A program made the position numbers and the translations under genes. 64,000 nucleotides of DNA from an uncultured Peptostreptococcaceae bacterium (lineage in GTDB: Bacteria; Bacillota; Clostridia; Peptostreptococcales; Anaerovoracaceae). Below, piece by piece: positions 9,355 to 18,015 of the stretch; the stretch's first letter is position 1; each line of letters starts with the position of its first letter. The DNA lies in contig CAJUQR010000002.1 of NCBI GenBank assembly GCA_910588185.1, positions 4,318-68,317 on the forward strand. Direction: 5' to 3'. The notes below the pieces were generated by a model. That model made no database searches. It had not been told where the DNA came from and saw nothing but the letters and a program-made list of their open reading frames with translations.

Positions 9355-10704
9355 ATAGCACTTTATCATTTTTCAATCGCACAGATAAAGCGCAGCGCCG
9401 GTCAGAGCGCCATTGCCAGCGCAGCCTACCGAGCCGGGGAACGTCTTTACAGTAACTACTATGGAGAAGTCAGCGATTACACCAAAAAGGGCGGCGTGAT
9501 CGCTTCGGAAATCATGCTGCCGCCCCATGCGCCGGAAGTTTATCTTGACAGGGCAGCCCTCTGGAATGCTGTGGAGGGCTGCGAGAAACATCCCAAAGCC
9601 CAGATTGCCTATTCCTTTGATATTGCCATGCAGAATGAATTAACGCTGGAAGAAAATATGGAGCTGGCGAGAAAATTTGTGCAGGAGCAGTTTGTGGCAA
9701 AAGGCATGATTGCCGACCTTGCTTTTCACAGCCCGGAGAAAGAGGACGGCGGCATCCCCAACCCGCATTTTCATGTAATGACAACCATGCGCCCCTTGAA
9801 CCCGGATGGCACATGGGGGCAAAAACAGCGGCGGGAATATCTCCTTGATGAAGATGGAAACCGAATCCGGGATAAAAACGGCGATTATATGTTTAACGCT
9901 GTCCATACAACAGACTGGCACGAGCCGGAAACGCTGGAACACTGGCGGGAGCAGTGGGCGGCTGCCGTTAATACAAAATTTGAGGAAAAAGGGCTGGATG
10001 TGCGTATCGACCACCGTTCCTATGTGCGGCAGGGGCTTGACCTGATACCTACTGTCCACGAGGGAGCTAATGTCCGGCAGATGGAAGCAAAGGGCATCCG
10101 CACCGAGAAAGGGGAACTGAACCGCTGGATTAAAGCTACCAACCGGCTCATGCAGGATGTGAGGAAGAAGATCAAAGCCCTGTTTGTCTGGATGGCAGAG
10201 GTAAAAGAAGAACTTTCCAAACCCCAGACACCGAACCTTGCCGACCTGCTGATCGCTTATTACAACCAGCGCAACGCAGGGGCATGGAGCAATAAAGCCA
10301 GAACCGGAAACTTAAAGCAGTTTGCCGAAGCCGTCAATTATCTGACGGAAAACAAGCTGCTCACATTAGAGGATTTGCAGGAGCGTCTTTCCTCTGTCAG
10401 TGAAGAATTTGAAGCATTAAGCGGCTCCATGAAAAAGAAATCTGCCCGGATAAAGGAATTGCAGGAATTGATACGGGAGGGCGAGAATTACCAGCGGCTA
10501 AAACCTGTTCATACGGAATTGAACAATATCAAGTTTAAGAAACAGAGGGAGAAATTTGAAACATCCCACGATGCGGAGTTACGGCTGTTTTATGCCGCCC
10601 GCCGTATTCTGAAAGAAAAACTGGACGGAAAACCCATTGCCCTGAAAGCATGGAAACAGGAATACGCACAGTTAAAAACAGAGTATGCCGAACTGTCTCC
10701 GTAG
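9355..10704 (+). CDS. MobA/MobL relaxase, probably damaged (ATA start, early stop)
   Basis: Nicks the transfer origin and leads the strand during mobilization. The family N-terminus ALYHFSIAQIKRSAGQS, then ASAAYRAGERLYSNYYGE, is fully encoded but begins with ATA at 9355 where ATG or GTG is expected. The first conventional in-frame start is GTG 9496, which would lose 47 residues including the conserved N-terminal motif. The HxH relaxase motif is present (NPHFHVMTTMRPL, near residue 140). The frame stops at TAG 10702, yet the same frame stays coding-like for 40 more codons to TGA 10825. Either lesion may weaken the protein; together they suggest decay. The element could still move using another relaxase. 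Confidence 0.7.
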   Translation: MALYHFSIAQIKRSAGQSAIASAAYRAGERLYSNYYGEVSDYTKKGGVIASEIMLPPHAPEVYLDRAALWNAVEGCEKHPKAQIAYSFDIAMQNELTLEENMELARKFVQEQFVAKGMIADLAFHSPEKEDGGIPNPHFHVMTTMRPLNPDGTWGQKQRREYLLDEDGNRIRDKNGDYMFNAVHTTDWHEPETLEHWREQWAAAVNTKFEEKGLDVRIDHRSYVRQGLDLIPTVHEGANVRQMEAKGIRTEKGELNRWIKATNRLMQDVRKKIKALFVWMAEVKEELSKPQTPNLADLLIAYYNQRNAGAWSNKARTGNLKQFAEAVNYLTENKLLTLEDLQERLSSVSEEFEALSGSMKKKSARIKELQELIREGENYQRLKPVHTELNNIKFKKQREKFETSHDAELRLFYAARRILKEKLDGKPIALKAWKQEYAQLKTEYAELSP

Positions 10705-10827
10705 CACAAGCCGCTCCGGGAGGAAGTCATACGGCTGCGGCAGGTGCAGAACGCCGTAGATACCGCACTGCGCCGGAGGGAGCAGCCACAGGAAGTACAG
10801 AGAAAGAAACATGAGATGGAGCTATGA
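10705..10827 (+). pseudogene. Detached C-terminal tail of the relaxase
   Basis: Directly after the relaxase TAG the same frame reads HKPLREEVIRLRQVQNAVD, continues as a charged helix, and ends at TGA 10825-10827. It has no start codon of its own and no ribosome site. The coiled-coil character continues that of the upstream relaxase, so a sense codon seems to have mutated to TAG. Confidence 0.6.
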
Positions 10828-10874
10828 CATAACCGGCAGCTTTACCGCTGCCGACATTTTTATGGAGGGAGCAT

Positions 10875-11615
10875 TTGAATGTATTTGAAGCGGTGAAACA
10901 GTCTGTTACCACCCGGCAGGCTGCTTCATTCTATGGAATCCGGGTGGGAAGAAACGGCATGGTCTGCTGTCCATTCCACAATGACCGCACGCCCAGCATG
11001 AAAGTGGACAGCCGCTTTTACTGCTTCGGCTGCGGGGCTTTCGGGGATGTGATCGACTTTGCCGCTTTGCTGCATGGATTGGGGAAACGGGAAGCTGCGG
11101 TCAGGCTTGCGGAGGACTTCGGTGTTTCCTATGAGAAATCCGGCAATGCGCCGCCAGATAGGAAGCGTCACAACAGGTCACAGCCCCGACAAAAATCAGC
11201 GGAGCAGAGATTTCAGGAAACGGAACGGTATTGTTTCCGGGTGCTATGCGATTATCTGCGCCTGCTGGAGCATTGGAAAACAGCATACGCCCCACAGCCG
11301 CAGGATGCCATCTGGCATCCTCTTTTTGTGGAAGCGTTGCAGAGGATAAGCTACACAGAATACCTTTTGGATATTTTGTTATACGGAGAAATAGAAGAAA
11401 AAGCGGCATTGATCGCCGCACAGGGAAAGGAGGTGCTGCGGCTTGAACAGCGAATTTCAGAGCTTGCCGCCGGAAACGCAGGAAGCGGTCAAAAGGACGA
11501 TGGACACAATGGAACCGGCGCAGACACCGGCAGAAATCCGGGAGACGTTAGAGGGGACGCAGAAAGGCGGCGTGAAAAACAGCATCCGAAACTGCCTGAC
11601 GGTGTTCCAGCGTGA
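10875..11615 (+). CDS. CHC2 zinc-finger primase-like protein
   Basis: The N-terminus carries the DnaG-type zinc site CPFHND...FYCFGCGAFG (residues about 33-58) and the typical RQAASFYGI opening, as in primases of integrative elements. The catalytic TOPRIM part of DnaG is absent; the rest is a helical region and a charged tail. The start is TTG 10875, with GGAGGG five bases upstream. The last 173 nt overlap the next gene in another frame, so the hydrophilic tail after about residue 190 is shared coding DNA. With the VapE-like protein it probably forms the element's replication module. Confidence 0.75.
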   Translation: MNVFEAVKQSVTTRQAASFYGIRVGRNGMVCCPFHNDRTPSMKVDSRFYCFGCGAFGDVIDFAALLHGLGKREAAVRLAEDFGVSYEKSGNAPPDRKRHNRSQPRQKSAEQRFQETERYCFRVLCDYLRLLEHWKTAYAPQPQDAIWHPLFVEALQRISYTEYLLDILLYGEIEEKAALIAAQGKEVLRLEQRISELAAGNAGSGQKDDGHNGTGADTGRNPGDVRGDAERRREKQHPKLPDGVPA

Positions 11616-12840
11616 CCCGCTGTTTCGCGGGGCGCTGCGCCTGAACCTTTTGACGGAGCAGATTGACATTGTGAAGCCGCTGGGCTGGGAGCGCACCAGT
11701 GCCACGCTGACCGACATGGACATGAACTACCTGCTTTTGTATCTGGAAGAAAACTACGGGCTTACCAGCGAGAAAAAGGTGCAGAGCGCCATCAAGATTG
11801 TTGCCAATGAAAACCGCTACCATCCGGTCAGGGATTACCTGAACAGCCTGCAATGGGACGGCACAGAGCGCATCCGTTACGCCCTGCATCACTTTCTGGG
11901 AGCCGATACGGACGAATACACCTATGAAGCCTTGAAACTGTTCCTGATGGGAGCCATCCGGCGGGTATTCAGACCGGGGAGCAAGTTTGAGGTCATGCTC
12001 TGTCTGGTTGGTGGTCAGGGAGCCGGGAAATCTACCTTTTTCCGGCTGCTGGCAGGCAGGGACGAATGGTTTTCAGACGATTTGAAGAAGCTGGACGATG
12101 AAAATGTGTACCGCAAGCTGCAAGGGCATTGGATTATCGAGATGTCGGAGATGATTGCCACAGCCAACGCCAAGAGTATTGAGGAAATCAAGTCATTCTT
12201 AAGCCGCCAGAAAGAAACCTACAAAGTGCCGTATGAGACACACCCGGCAGACCGGCTGCGGCAATGTGTATTCGGAGGGACGACCAACCGGCAGGACTTT
12301 TTACCCCGTGACCGCACCGGCAACCGGCGCTTTCTCCCCGTGACGGTGTACCCGGAACGGGCGGAGGTTCACATACTGGATGATGAAGCGGCGGCGAGGG
12401 CGTATATCGAACAGATGTGGGCGGAAGCCATGACGGTTTACCGCAGTGGGAAGTATAAGCTGTCATTCAGCATAGAAATGAACCGATACCTGAACGCCCA
12501 CCAGCAGGACTTCATGCAGGAGGACACACAGGCTGGCATGATCTACGCCTATTTGGAGGACTACACCGGAGACAGGGTATGTTCCAAGCAGCTTTATGAG
12601 GAAGCGCTGGGGAACTTAAATTCCCCGGCAGACTGGGAGACACGGGCAATCTGCGAGATTATGAATACCGGCATTGCGGGCGGCATCATACAGGGCTGGG
12701 CAGCCTACAAAAGCCCGAAGCGGTATAAGAAATACGGTTCTCAAAAAGGCTGGGAGCGTGTCAACCAAGCTCCGCCGGAGGGGGACGGTTTTCGAGAAAT
12801 CACGGAAGAAGAAGCCCGGCAAATGGAACTGCCATTCTGA
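11443..12840 (+). CDS. VapE-like replicative helicase/primase
   Basis: A virulence-associated-E family protein of 465 aa with a superfamily-3-like ATPase: Walker A VGGQGAGKSTFFRLLAG (about residues 187-203), an acidic Walker B-like segment (WIIEMSEM) and a sensor-like FGGTTNRQDFLPRD. An N-terminal segment of about 100 residues precedes it. The start is TTG 11443, because AAAGGAGGT sits 9 bp upstream inside the CHC2 gene. VapE proteins with CHC2 partners drive replication of integrative islands such as SaPI-like elements. The iteron cluster directly downstream supports that role here. Confidence 0.85.
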   Translation: MNSEFQSLPPETQEAVKRTMDTMEPAQTPAEIRETLEGTQKGGVKNSIRNCLTVFQRDPLFRGALRLNLLTEQIDIVKPLGWERTSATLTDMDMNYLLLYLEENYGLTSEKKVQSAIKIVANENRYHPVRDYLNSLQWDGTERIRYALHHFLGADTDEYTYEALKLFLMGAIRRVFRPGSKFEVMLCLVGGQGAGKSTFFRLLAGRDEWFSDDLKKLDDENVYRKLQGHWIIEMSEMIATANAKSIEEIKSFLSRQKETYKVPYETHPADRLRQCVFGGTTNRQDFLPRDRTGNRRFLPVTVYPERAEVHILDDEAAARAYIEQMWAEAMTVYRSGKYKLSFSIEMNRYLNAHQQDFMQEDTQAGMIYAYLEDYTGDRVCSKQLYEEALGNLNSPADWETRAICEIMNTGIAGGIIQGWAAYKSPKRYKKYGSQKGWERVNQAPPEGDGFREITEEEARQMELPF

Positions 12841-13034
12841 AAAGCCACCGGTTGACAGTTTGGTTGACGCTTTGGTTGACAGCCGGTTGACGGGGAAAAG
12901 CCTGATATTTGGGGCATTTCTCTCCTTTGTCAACCATGTCAACCAAGAAATCAAAGAAAAAGTAAAAAGTAATAATAGAGCGCCTATGGATTGTTTTCAA
13001 AGTCTTTTCTGCCGGTTGACACGGTTTGGTTGAC
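12760..13034 (+). repeat. GGTTGAC iterons around an AT-rich core, candidate replication origin
   Basis: The 7-mer GGTTGAC occurs at 12850, 12862, 12874 and 12885 as direct copies spaced 11-12 bp. It is inverted (GTCAACC) at 12929 and 12938, and direct again at 13014 and 13028. One further inverted copy is at 12760 inside the helicase gene. Between the two groups lies an AT-rich stretch (about 12945-13010). Helically phased direct repeats flanking an AT-rich core next to a VapE-type helicase is the layout of SaPI replication origins. No gene was found in 12841-13110. The origin function is inference. Confidence 0.65.
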
Positions 13035-13110
13035 ACGGAGACAGTCTGCGGCTGTACACCTGCCTGACATTCCCTTGTCGGGCATATTTCATTTATGGAG
13101 GTAACTGCCT

Positions 13111-13296
13111 ATGGCAAAAAGCAAAAACGAGAGCAATAACAAAAACAGCGGCACCCTGCTTACCGAAAAAGACGGCACCCAGTATTTTGTCATGGGGAAA
13201 GTCCGTATCAAGGTATCGGAGCATTTTGCACAGGATGGGAAGCCGCTTGACAGTCTGCTGGAAGATGTGATCCAGCACGCTGCCGCCGCTTCCTGA
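13111..13296 (+). CDS. tnpW: TnpW family transposon protein
   Basis: A 61-aa protein with a hydrophilic N-terminus (KSKNESNNKN) and the conserved core TYFVMGKVRIKVSEHF-like stretch, here QYFVMGKVRIKVSEHFA, ending in DSLLEDVIQHA. It matches the small TnpW protein that accompanies TnpX in Tn4451-type elements. The ATG has TGGAGG upstream, and the gene lies between the iteron region and the recombinase gene. Its molecular role is unknown. Confidence 0.7.
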   Translation: MAKSKNESNNKNSGTLLTEKDGTQYFVMGKVRIKVSEHFAQDGKPLDSLLEDVIQHAAAAS

Positions 13297-13403
13297 AAAA
13301 ATACGGAATAACGACTGTCAATCAGCCCACGCTTATGATATACTTGTACCAGCGAGTATTGTATAAGCGTGGGTTGTTTCTTTTAGAAGGAGGATTTTTA
13401 ACC

Positions 13404-15026
13404 GTGAAACAACCATACAATACAACGATTTATAACACTGCACTATATTTGAGATTGAGCCGTGACGATGAATTACAGGGGGAAAGCGGCAGTATCCAGA
13501 CCCAGCGCATGATGCTTAGGCAGTATGCCACAGAGCATGGGCTGACCGTTGTAGACGAGTACATTGACGACGGATGGAGCGGGACAAATTTCGAGCGTCC
13601 AAGTTTCCAAAGGATGATTGATGACATCGAGGACGGGAAAATCAACTGCGTTGTCACAAAGGATTTATCCCGTCTGGGGAGAAACTATATCCTGACCGGT
13701 CAGTACACGGAAATCTATTTCCCCAGCAAGGGAGTACGCTACATTGCCATCAATGACAATGTGGACACCATCAACGGAGAAAGCGAGCTTGCCCCGTTCT
13801 TAAACATCCTAAATGAAATGCACGCCCGACAGACCAGCAAAAAGGTCAAGGCTGCCATGCGCACAAGATTTGCCAATGGCGCACACTATGGAGCCTATGC
13901 ACCGCTGGGCTATGTAAAAGACCCGGACAAAAAAGGTCATCTTCTGATCGACCCGGAAACACGCTGGATTGTAGAGAAGATTTTTGACCTTGCTGTACAC
14001 GGGCGTGGAGCCGCTAGCATTACACGGATTCTGGTGGAGGAAAAAGTACCTACCCCCGGCTGGCTGAACTATGAAAGATACGGGACTTTCGCCAATATCT
14101 ACGCCGGTGCGCCCGCAGAAAAAGCCTATGCGTGGACGATAGCACAAGTCAAGAGCATTTTGAAAGAGGAAACTTACATCGGTCACAGCGTTCACAACAA
14201 GCAGAGCAACATTTCATTCAAGAACAAGAAAAAGGTGCGGAAGCCGCAGGAAGAATGGTATCGTGTGGAAAATACCCACGAAGCCATCATTTCCGAAGAA
14301 GTGTTCCAAAAAGTTCAGGAGCTGATTGCAAGCAGACGCAGGAAACGCAGAAACGGTACGACACAGATTTTCGCAGGATTGATAAAATGTGCAGACTGCG
14401 GATGGTCTTTAGCCTATGGGGAAAACAAGCAGAACAAAAACCCATACGGGTACTACCATTGCAGCAAAAACGGACAGGGATTACGCCAGTGTTCCATGCA
14501 CTATATCCGCTATGATGTACTGTATGCCTATGTACTTGCAAGACTGCAATACTGGTCTATGCTGGCACAGAAAGACGAGGACAAGCTGCTGAAACGGCTG
14601 CTCAATGCCAGCGACAGGGAAAGAAACTCTGCGAAGAAAAAGCAGGCTGCGGAGCTGAAAAAGGCGGAAAAGCGTAAAGCCGAGGTTGACGGGTTGTTTG
14701 CTAAAATGTATGAGGACTGGTCTGCCGGACGCATAACCGAGTATAACTTCAATATGCTGTCCGAGAAGTACCAGAACGAGCAAAAGGAGCTTGAAACAAA
14801 AATAAGGCAGCTTCACGAAACGATGGAAGCCGCCGTACAGACCGCAGCGGATGCTGAAAAGTGGATTGCCCTGATGAAACAGTATGTCAACCCTGTGGAG
14901 CTGACCGCCGAACTTCTGAACACTCTAATTGAAAAAATAACCGTCCACGAAGCTGTCAAGGGCGAGGACGGAAGCCGTGAGCAGGAAGTAGAAATCTACT
15001 ACCGCTTCATCGGCAAAATCGACTGA
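13404..15026 (+). CDS. tnpX: Large serine recombinase, TnpX type
   Basis: Site-specific integrase/excisionase of the element, 540 aa. The catalytic domain opens with TALYLRLSRDDE (Ser19 as nucleophile) and contains SIQTQR, YIDDGWSGTNFERPSF and KDLSRLGRNY, all classic resolvase motifs. A recombinase domain follows (YGAYAPLGYVKD...), then a zinc-ribbon (CADCGW...YYHCSKNG...CSMHYIRYD) and a C-terminal coiled coil (about 400-475). GTG 13404 is chosen because AGAAGGAGG lies just upstream; the in-frame ATG at 13335 has no ribosome site. Its stop is about 35 bp from the element's right end, as expected for this class. Confidence 0.92.
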   Translation: MKQPYNTTIYNTALYLRLSRDDELQGESGSIQTQRMMLRQYATEHGLTVVDEYIDDGWSGTNFERPSFQRMIDDIEDGKINCVVTKDLSRLGRNYILTGQYTEIYFPSKGVRYIAINDNVDTINGESELAPFLNILNEMHARQTSKKVKAAMRTRFANGAHYGAYAPLGYVKDPDKKGHLLIDPETRWIVEKIFDLAVHGRGAASITRILVEEKVPTPGWLNYERYGTFANIYAGAPAEKAYAWTIAQVKSILKEETYIGHSVHNKQSNISFKNKKKVRKPQEEWYRVENTHEAIISEEVFQKVQELIASRRRKRRNGTTQIFAGLIKCADCGWSLAYGENKQNKNPYGYYHCSKNGQGLRQCSMHYIRYDVLYAYVLARLQYWSMLAQKDEDKLLKRLLNASDRERNSAKKKQAAELKKAEKRKAEVDGLFAKMYEDWSAGRITEYNFNMLSEKYQNEQKELETKIRQLHETMEAAVQTAADAEKWIALMKQYVNPVELTAELLNTLIEKITVHEAVKGEDGSREQEVEIYYRFIGKID

Positions 15027-15062
15027 CCTTTCTTTTTTACCCAACAATATCTTTAATTAAGG

Positions 15063-15956
15063 GAAACGGGTCAGTCAACGCCAGATCTTGATAAGATTTT
15101 AAAGCTTGCAGAAATTTTTGGAGTTACTACTGATTATCTTTTAAAGGATACAGATGAGACTTTATCAGAACCACAAAAGACAGAAAAGCGTTCTAAACTA
15201 AATAATAAGAAAGTTGACAGCCGCAAAGTAAGCATGGAAGAAGCAAATACATTTATCAGAATTAGGGAAGAAATAGCCCCAAAGATAGCGTTTGCCGTCT
15301 CCCTTTGTATACTTTCACCTATATGTCTCATACTTTTAACGGGTGCTGCTGAATACAAGATAATAGGGGCAGACGAAGATAGGATGGCTATGCTTGGAGT
15401 GCTTATATTACTTGTAATAGTAGCGGCAGCAGTGACTATATTTGTTCCGTATGGTATGAGGCTGTCAAAGTACGATTATATAGAGAAAGAGATTCTAGAG
15501 CTTGATTCGTATACTGAGAATATGATCAGGGATATGAGAGAGGAGTACAGACCTATATTTGGAAGAAAGATTACTGTAGGAGTGACTTTTTCAGTAATTT
15601 CTGTACTGCCTTTGTTTTTAATGGGAGTAATTTTTGACCCTGACGACGGCTTTCATTTTATAGCGGCTGTTGCACTTCTTCTTGCAGTTTTGTCTGTGGC
15701 AGTTAACTTGTTTGTAAAAGCAGGAATAACATGGGACAGTTATAATAAACTTTTGCAAGAAGGAGACTATACCAAAGCGGACAAGGATAAAACGCTTGAT
15801 GCAGTTACATCAGTTTACTGGCTGATAATAACGGCTATATATTTGGCATACAGCTTTATCACATTTAGATGGCATGTCAGCTGGATAATTTGGCCTATAG
15901 CAGGCGTAGTGTATGCTATAATAAAAGAAATTTATAAAGCTGTAAAAAATGATTAG
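15063..15956 (+). pseudogene. XRE-type regulator with membrane domain, cut by the element (3' part)
   Basis: The frame from 15063 reads ETGQSTPDLDKILKLAEIF, then GVTTDYLLK: the second half of an XRE-family helix-turn-helix domain. A linker and about five membrane helices follow (e.g. IAFAVSLCILSPICLILLTG, AMLGVLILLVIVAAAVTIFV and three more to residue ~290). The expected ISKW and upstream part of the DNA-binding domain are missing, because the element's end sits exactly before GAA at 15063. The longest remaining ATG frame starts at 15234 and would give a membrane domain without the HTH. The intact gene probably coupled membrane or signal sensing to transcription. Confidence 0.8.
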
Positions 15957-16023
15957 ACTCTACGGAGCGTTTATTTAACTCCTTAAAAATATCAGATAAA
16001 ATAGTGTCAGGAGGATATAAGAT

Positions 16024-16608
16024 ATGGACCAGGCAAAAACAGGAAGTATAATTCAAAGTTTAAGGCGTGATCTTGGACTGACACAAAAAGAGCTGGCAGA
16101 TATGGTCGGAATAAGCGACAAAGCTGTTTCCAAGTGGGAGAGAGGAATGGGCATGCCTGACCTTTCATTGCTTCCTAAATTATCTGAAATTTTAAAAGTA
16201 GACATGGAATCTCTTATAAGCGGAAATCTTGAGGAGAACCAGTCTCAAGGAGGGAATATGAAAAAACTTAAATTTTATGTATGTTCTGAGTGTGGGAATG
16301 TGATAACTTCAACAGAAGATATGAGTGTAAGCTGTTGTGGTAAAAAACTAGCTGAATTAGAAATAAAAAAAGCTGACGATGACCATAAATTAGATGTAGA
16401 GGTTATAGAGAACGAATATTATATTACATCTGAACATGAGATGAAAAAAGAACATTATATAGATTTTGTTGCATTAGTAAGCGGAGATACTCTTATATTA
16501 AAGAAACAGTATCCGGAATGGGATTTGCAGTCGAGAATACCTAAAATAGCTCATGGAAAGCTTATCTGGCATTGTAATAAACATGGTCTTTTTTATCAAC
16601 TGATATAA
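16024..16608 (+). CDS. XRE regulator fused to a superoxide-reductase-like (desulfoferrodoxin) domain
   Basis: 194 aa. Residues 7-62 are an XRE helix-turn-helix (LGLTQKELADMVGISDKAVSKWERG). After a linker, CSECG (C87, C90) and SCC (C104, C105) match the desulforedoxin-type iron site. The C-terminal part has HEMKKEHYI (H138, H144) and HCNKHG (C184, H187), which correspond to the HxxxxxH and CxxH ligands of superoxide reductase. So both metal sites seem intact, suggesting a redox- or superoxide-responsive regulator; that function is inference. The ATG has CAGGAGG upstream. It lies between the interrupted regulator gene and rarA, both co-directional. Confidence 0.8.
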   Translation: MDQAKTGSIIQSLRRDLGLTQKELADMVGISDKAVSKWERGMGMPDLSLLPKLSEILKVDMESLISGNLEENQSQGGNMKKLKFYVCSECGNVITSTEDMSVSCCGKKLAELEIKKADDDHKLDVEVIENEYYITSEHEMKKEHYIDFVALVSGDTLILKKQYPEWDLQSRIPKIAHGKLIWHCNKHGLFYQLI

Positions 16609-16637
16609 AATAATAAATGGCAGGAGGTAAATACTAT

Positions 16638-17954
16638 ATGGAACAAATGAGCATATTTGAGAGTCAAGTTACAAGACCTCTTGCCGAGAGACTTAGACCT
16701 AAGACCCTTGAGGAATACGTAGGACAAACACATCTTCTTGGCGAAGGTAAAGTATTGCGCAGGCTTATTGAAAGCGATAATGTTTCATCAATGATCTTCT
16801 GGGGACCTCCGGGAATCGGAAAGACAACTCTGGCAAGGATAATAGCAGGAAAAACAAAAGCCGAATTTATAGATTTTTCTGCTGTAACAAGCGGCATTAA
16901 AGAAATAAGAGCTGTAATGCAGCAGGCAGAAAATAACCGGCGTTATGGAGAAAAGACCATAGTATTCGTAGATGAAATACATAGGTTTAATAAAGCACAG
17001 CAAGATGCATTTTTGCCATTTGTTGAAAAAGGCAGTATCATATTAATAGGCGCCACTACAGAAAATCCATCTTTTGAGGTTAACGGAGCGTTGCTTTCAA
17101 GGTGTAAAGTGTTTGTTTTGCAGGCTCTTTCCATATCTGAAATTGTAAAACTGCTTGAGAGAGCAATATCAGATCCTAAGGGATTTGGTAATCAGCAGGT
17201 AAATATTCAGTCTGATATGCTTGAAGCAATTGCAGTTTTTGCAAATGGCGATGCCAGAACAGCCCTTTCAACGTTAGAGATGGTCATATTAAACGGTGAA
17301 ACTGACGACAATACGGTAACTGTTACTAAAGAAACTTTGCAGCAATGTACTTCAAAGAAATCACTGCTTTATGACAAGAGCGGTGAAGAACATTACAATT
17401 TGATTTCGGCGCTTCATAAATCTATGAGAAATTCAGATCCTGATGCGGCGGTATATTGGCTTGCACGTATGCTGGAAGCAGGAGAGGACCCTCTCTATAT
17501 TGCACGGCGAGTTACTCGCTTTGCCAGCGAGGATATAGGACTTGCAGACCCAAGGGCTTTGGAAATTGCAGTAGCTGCATATCAGGCGTGTCACTTTATA
17601 GGTATGCCTGAGTGTACAGTTCATTTGACAGAGGCTGTTGTTTATATGTCTATGGTTCCAAAATCCAATTCTTTGTATTTGGCTTATGAGTATGCTAAAA
17701 AGGATGCTCTTACCCAATTATCTGAGCCGGTTCCTCTGGTAATAAGAAATGGTGTTACCAAGTTGATGAAAGAACTCAATTATGGAAAAGGGTATCAGTA
17801 TGCCCATGATACGGATGACAAGCTGACAGATATGCAGTGTCTTCCGGATTCTCTTCTTGACAGAGAATATTACAAGCCTACTGAACAGGGAGTAGAAGGC
17901 AAATTTAAAAAGCGTCTTACAGAAATCAAAGAATGGAAGAAAAAGAACAAATAA
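16638..17954 (+). CDS. rarA: Replication-associated recombination protein RarA (MgsA) AAA+ ATPase
   Basis: 438-aa clamp-loader-like ATPase that acts at stalled replication forks. The opening PLAERLRPKTLEEYVGQ is family-specific. Walker A GPPGIGKTTL (about residue 55), Walker B FVDEIHRF, sensor ATTENPSFEV and the C-terminal RMLEAGEDPLYIARR tetramerization region are all present. ATG 16638 is used because AGGAGG lies 10 bp upstream; the in-frame ATG at 16617 overlaps that ribosome site. Length is normal. Confidence 0.93.
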   Translation: MEQMSIFESQVTRPLAERLRPKTLEEYVGQTHLLGEGKVLRRLIESDNVSSMIFWGPPGIGKTTLARIIAGKTKAEFIDFSAVTSGIKEIRAVMQQAENNRRYGEKTIVFVDEIHRFNKAQQDAFLPFVEKGSIILIGATTENPSFEVNGALLSRCKVFVLQALSISEIVKLLERAISDPKGFGNQQVNIQSDMLEAIAVFANGDARTALSTLEMVILNGETDDNTVTVTKETLQQCTSKKSLLYDKSGEEHYNLISALHKSMRNSDPDAAVYWLARMLEAGEDPLYIARRVTRFASEDIGLADPRALEIAVAAYQACHFIGMPECTVHLTEAVVYMSMVPKSNSLYLAYEYAKKDALTQLSEPVPLVIRNGVTKLMKELNYGKGYQYAHDTDDKLTDMQCLPDSLLDREYYKPTEQGVEGKFKKRLTEIKEWKKKNK

Positions 17955-17957
17955 AGA

Positions 17958-17999
17958 AATGCTGTATTTTGCCTAATTGACAAAGATACAGCACTTTTG
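17958..17999 (+). terminator. Terminator between convergent rarA and HAD gene
   Basis: TGCTGTAT (17960-17967) pairs with ATACAGCA (17986-17993), followed by CTTTTG; on the minus strand the hairpin is followed by TTTCTTT. It can end transcription from both sides. Confidence 0.65.
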
Positions 18000-18015
18000 T
18001 TTGAATTAACAGTAA

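Noticed and set aside
15982..15996. 15-bp identity CTTAAAAATATCAGA with 19796-19810
   Set aside because: In AT-rich DNA of this size a 15-bp match between two intergenic sites is expected by chance, and the flanks differ.
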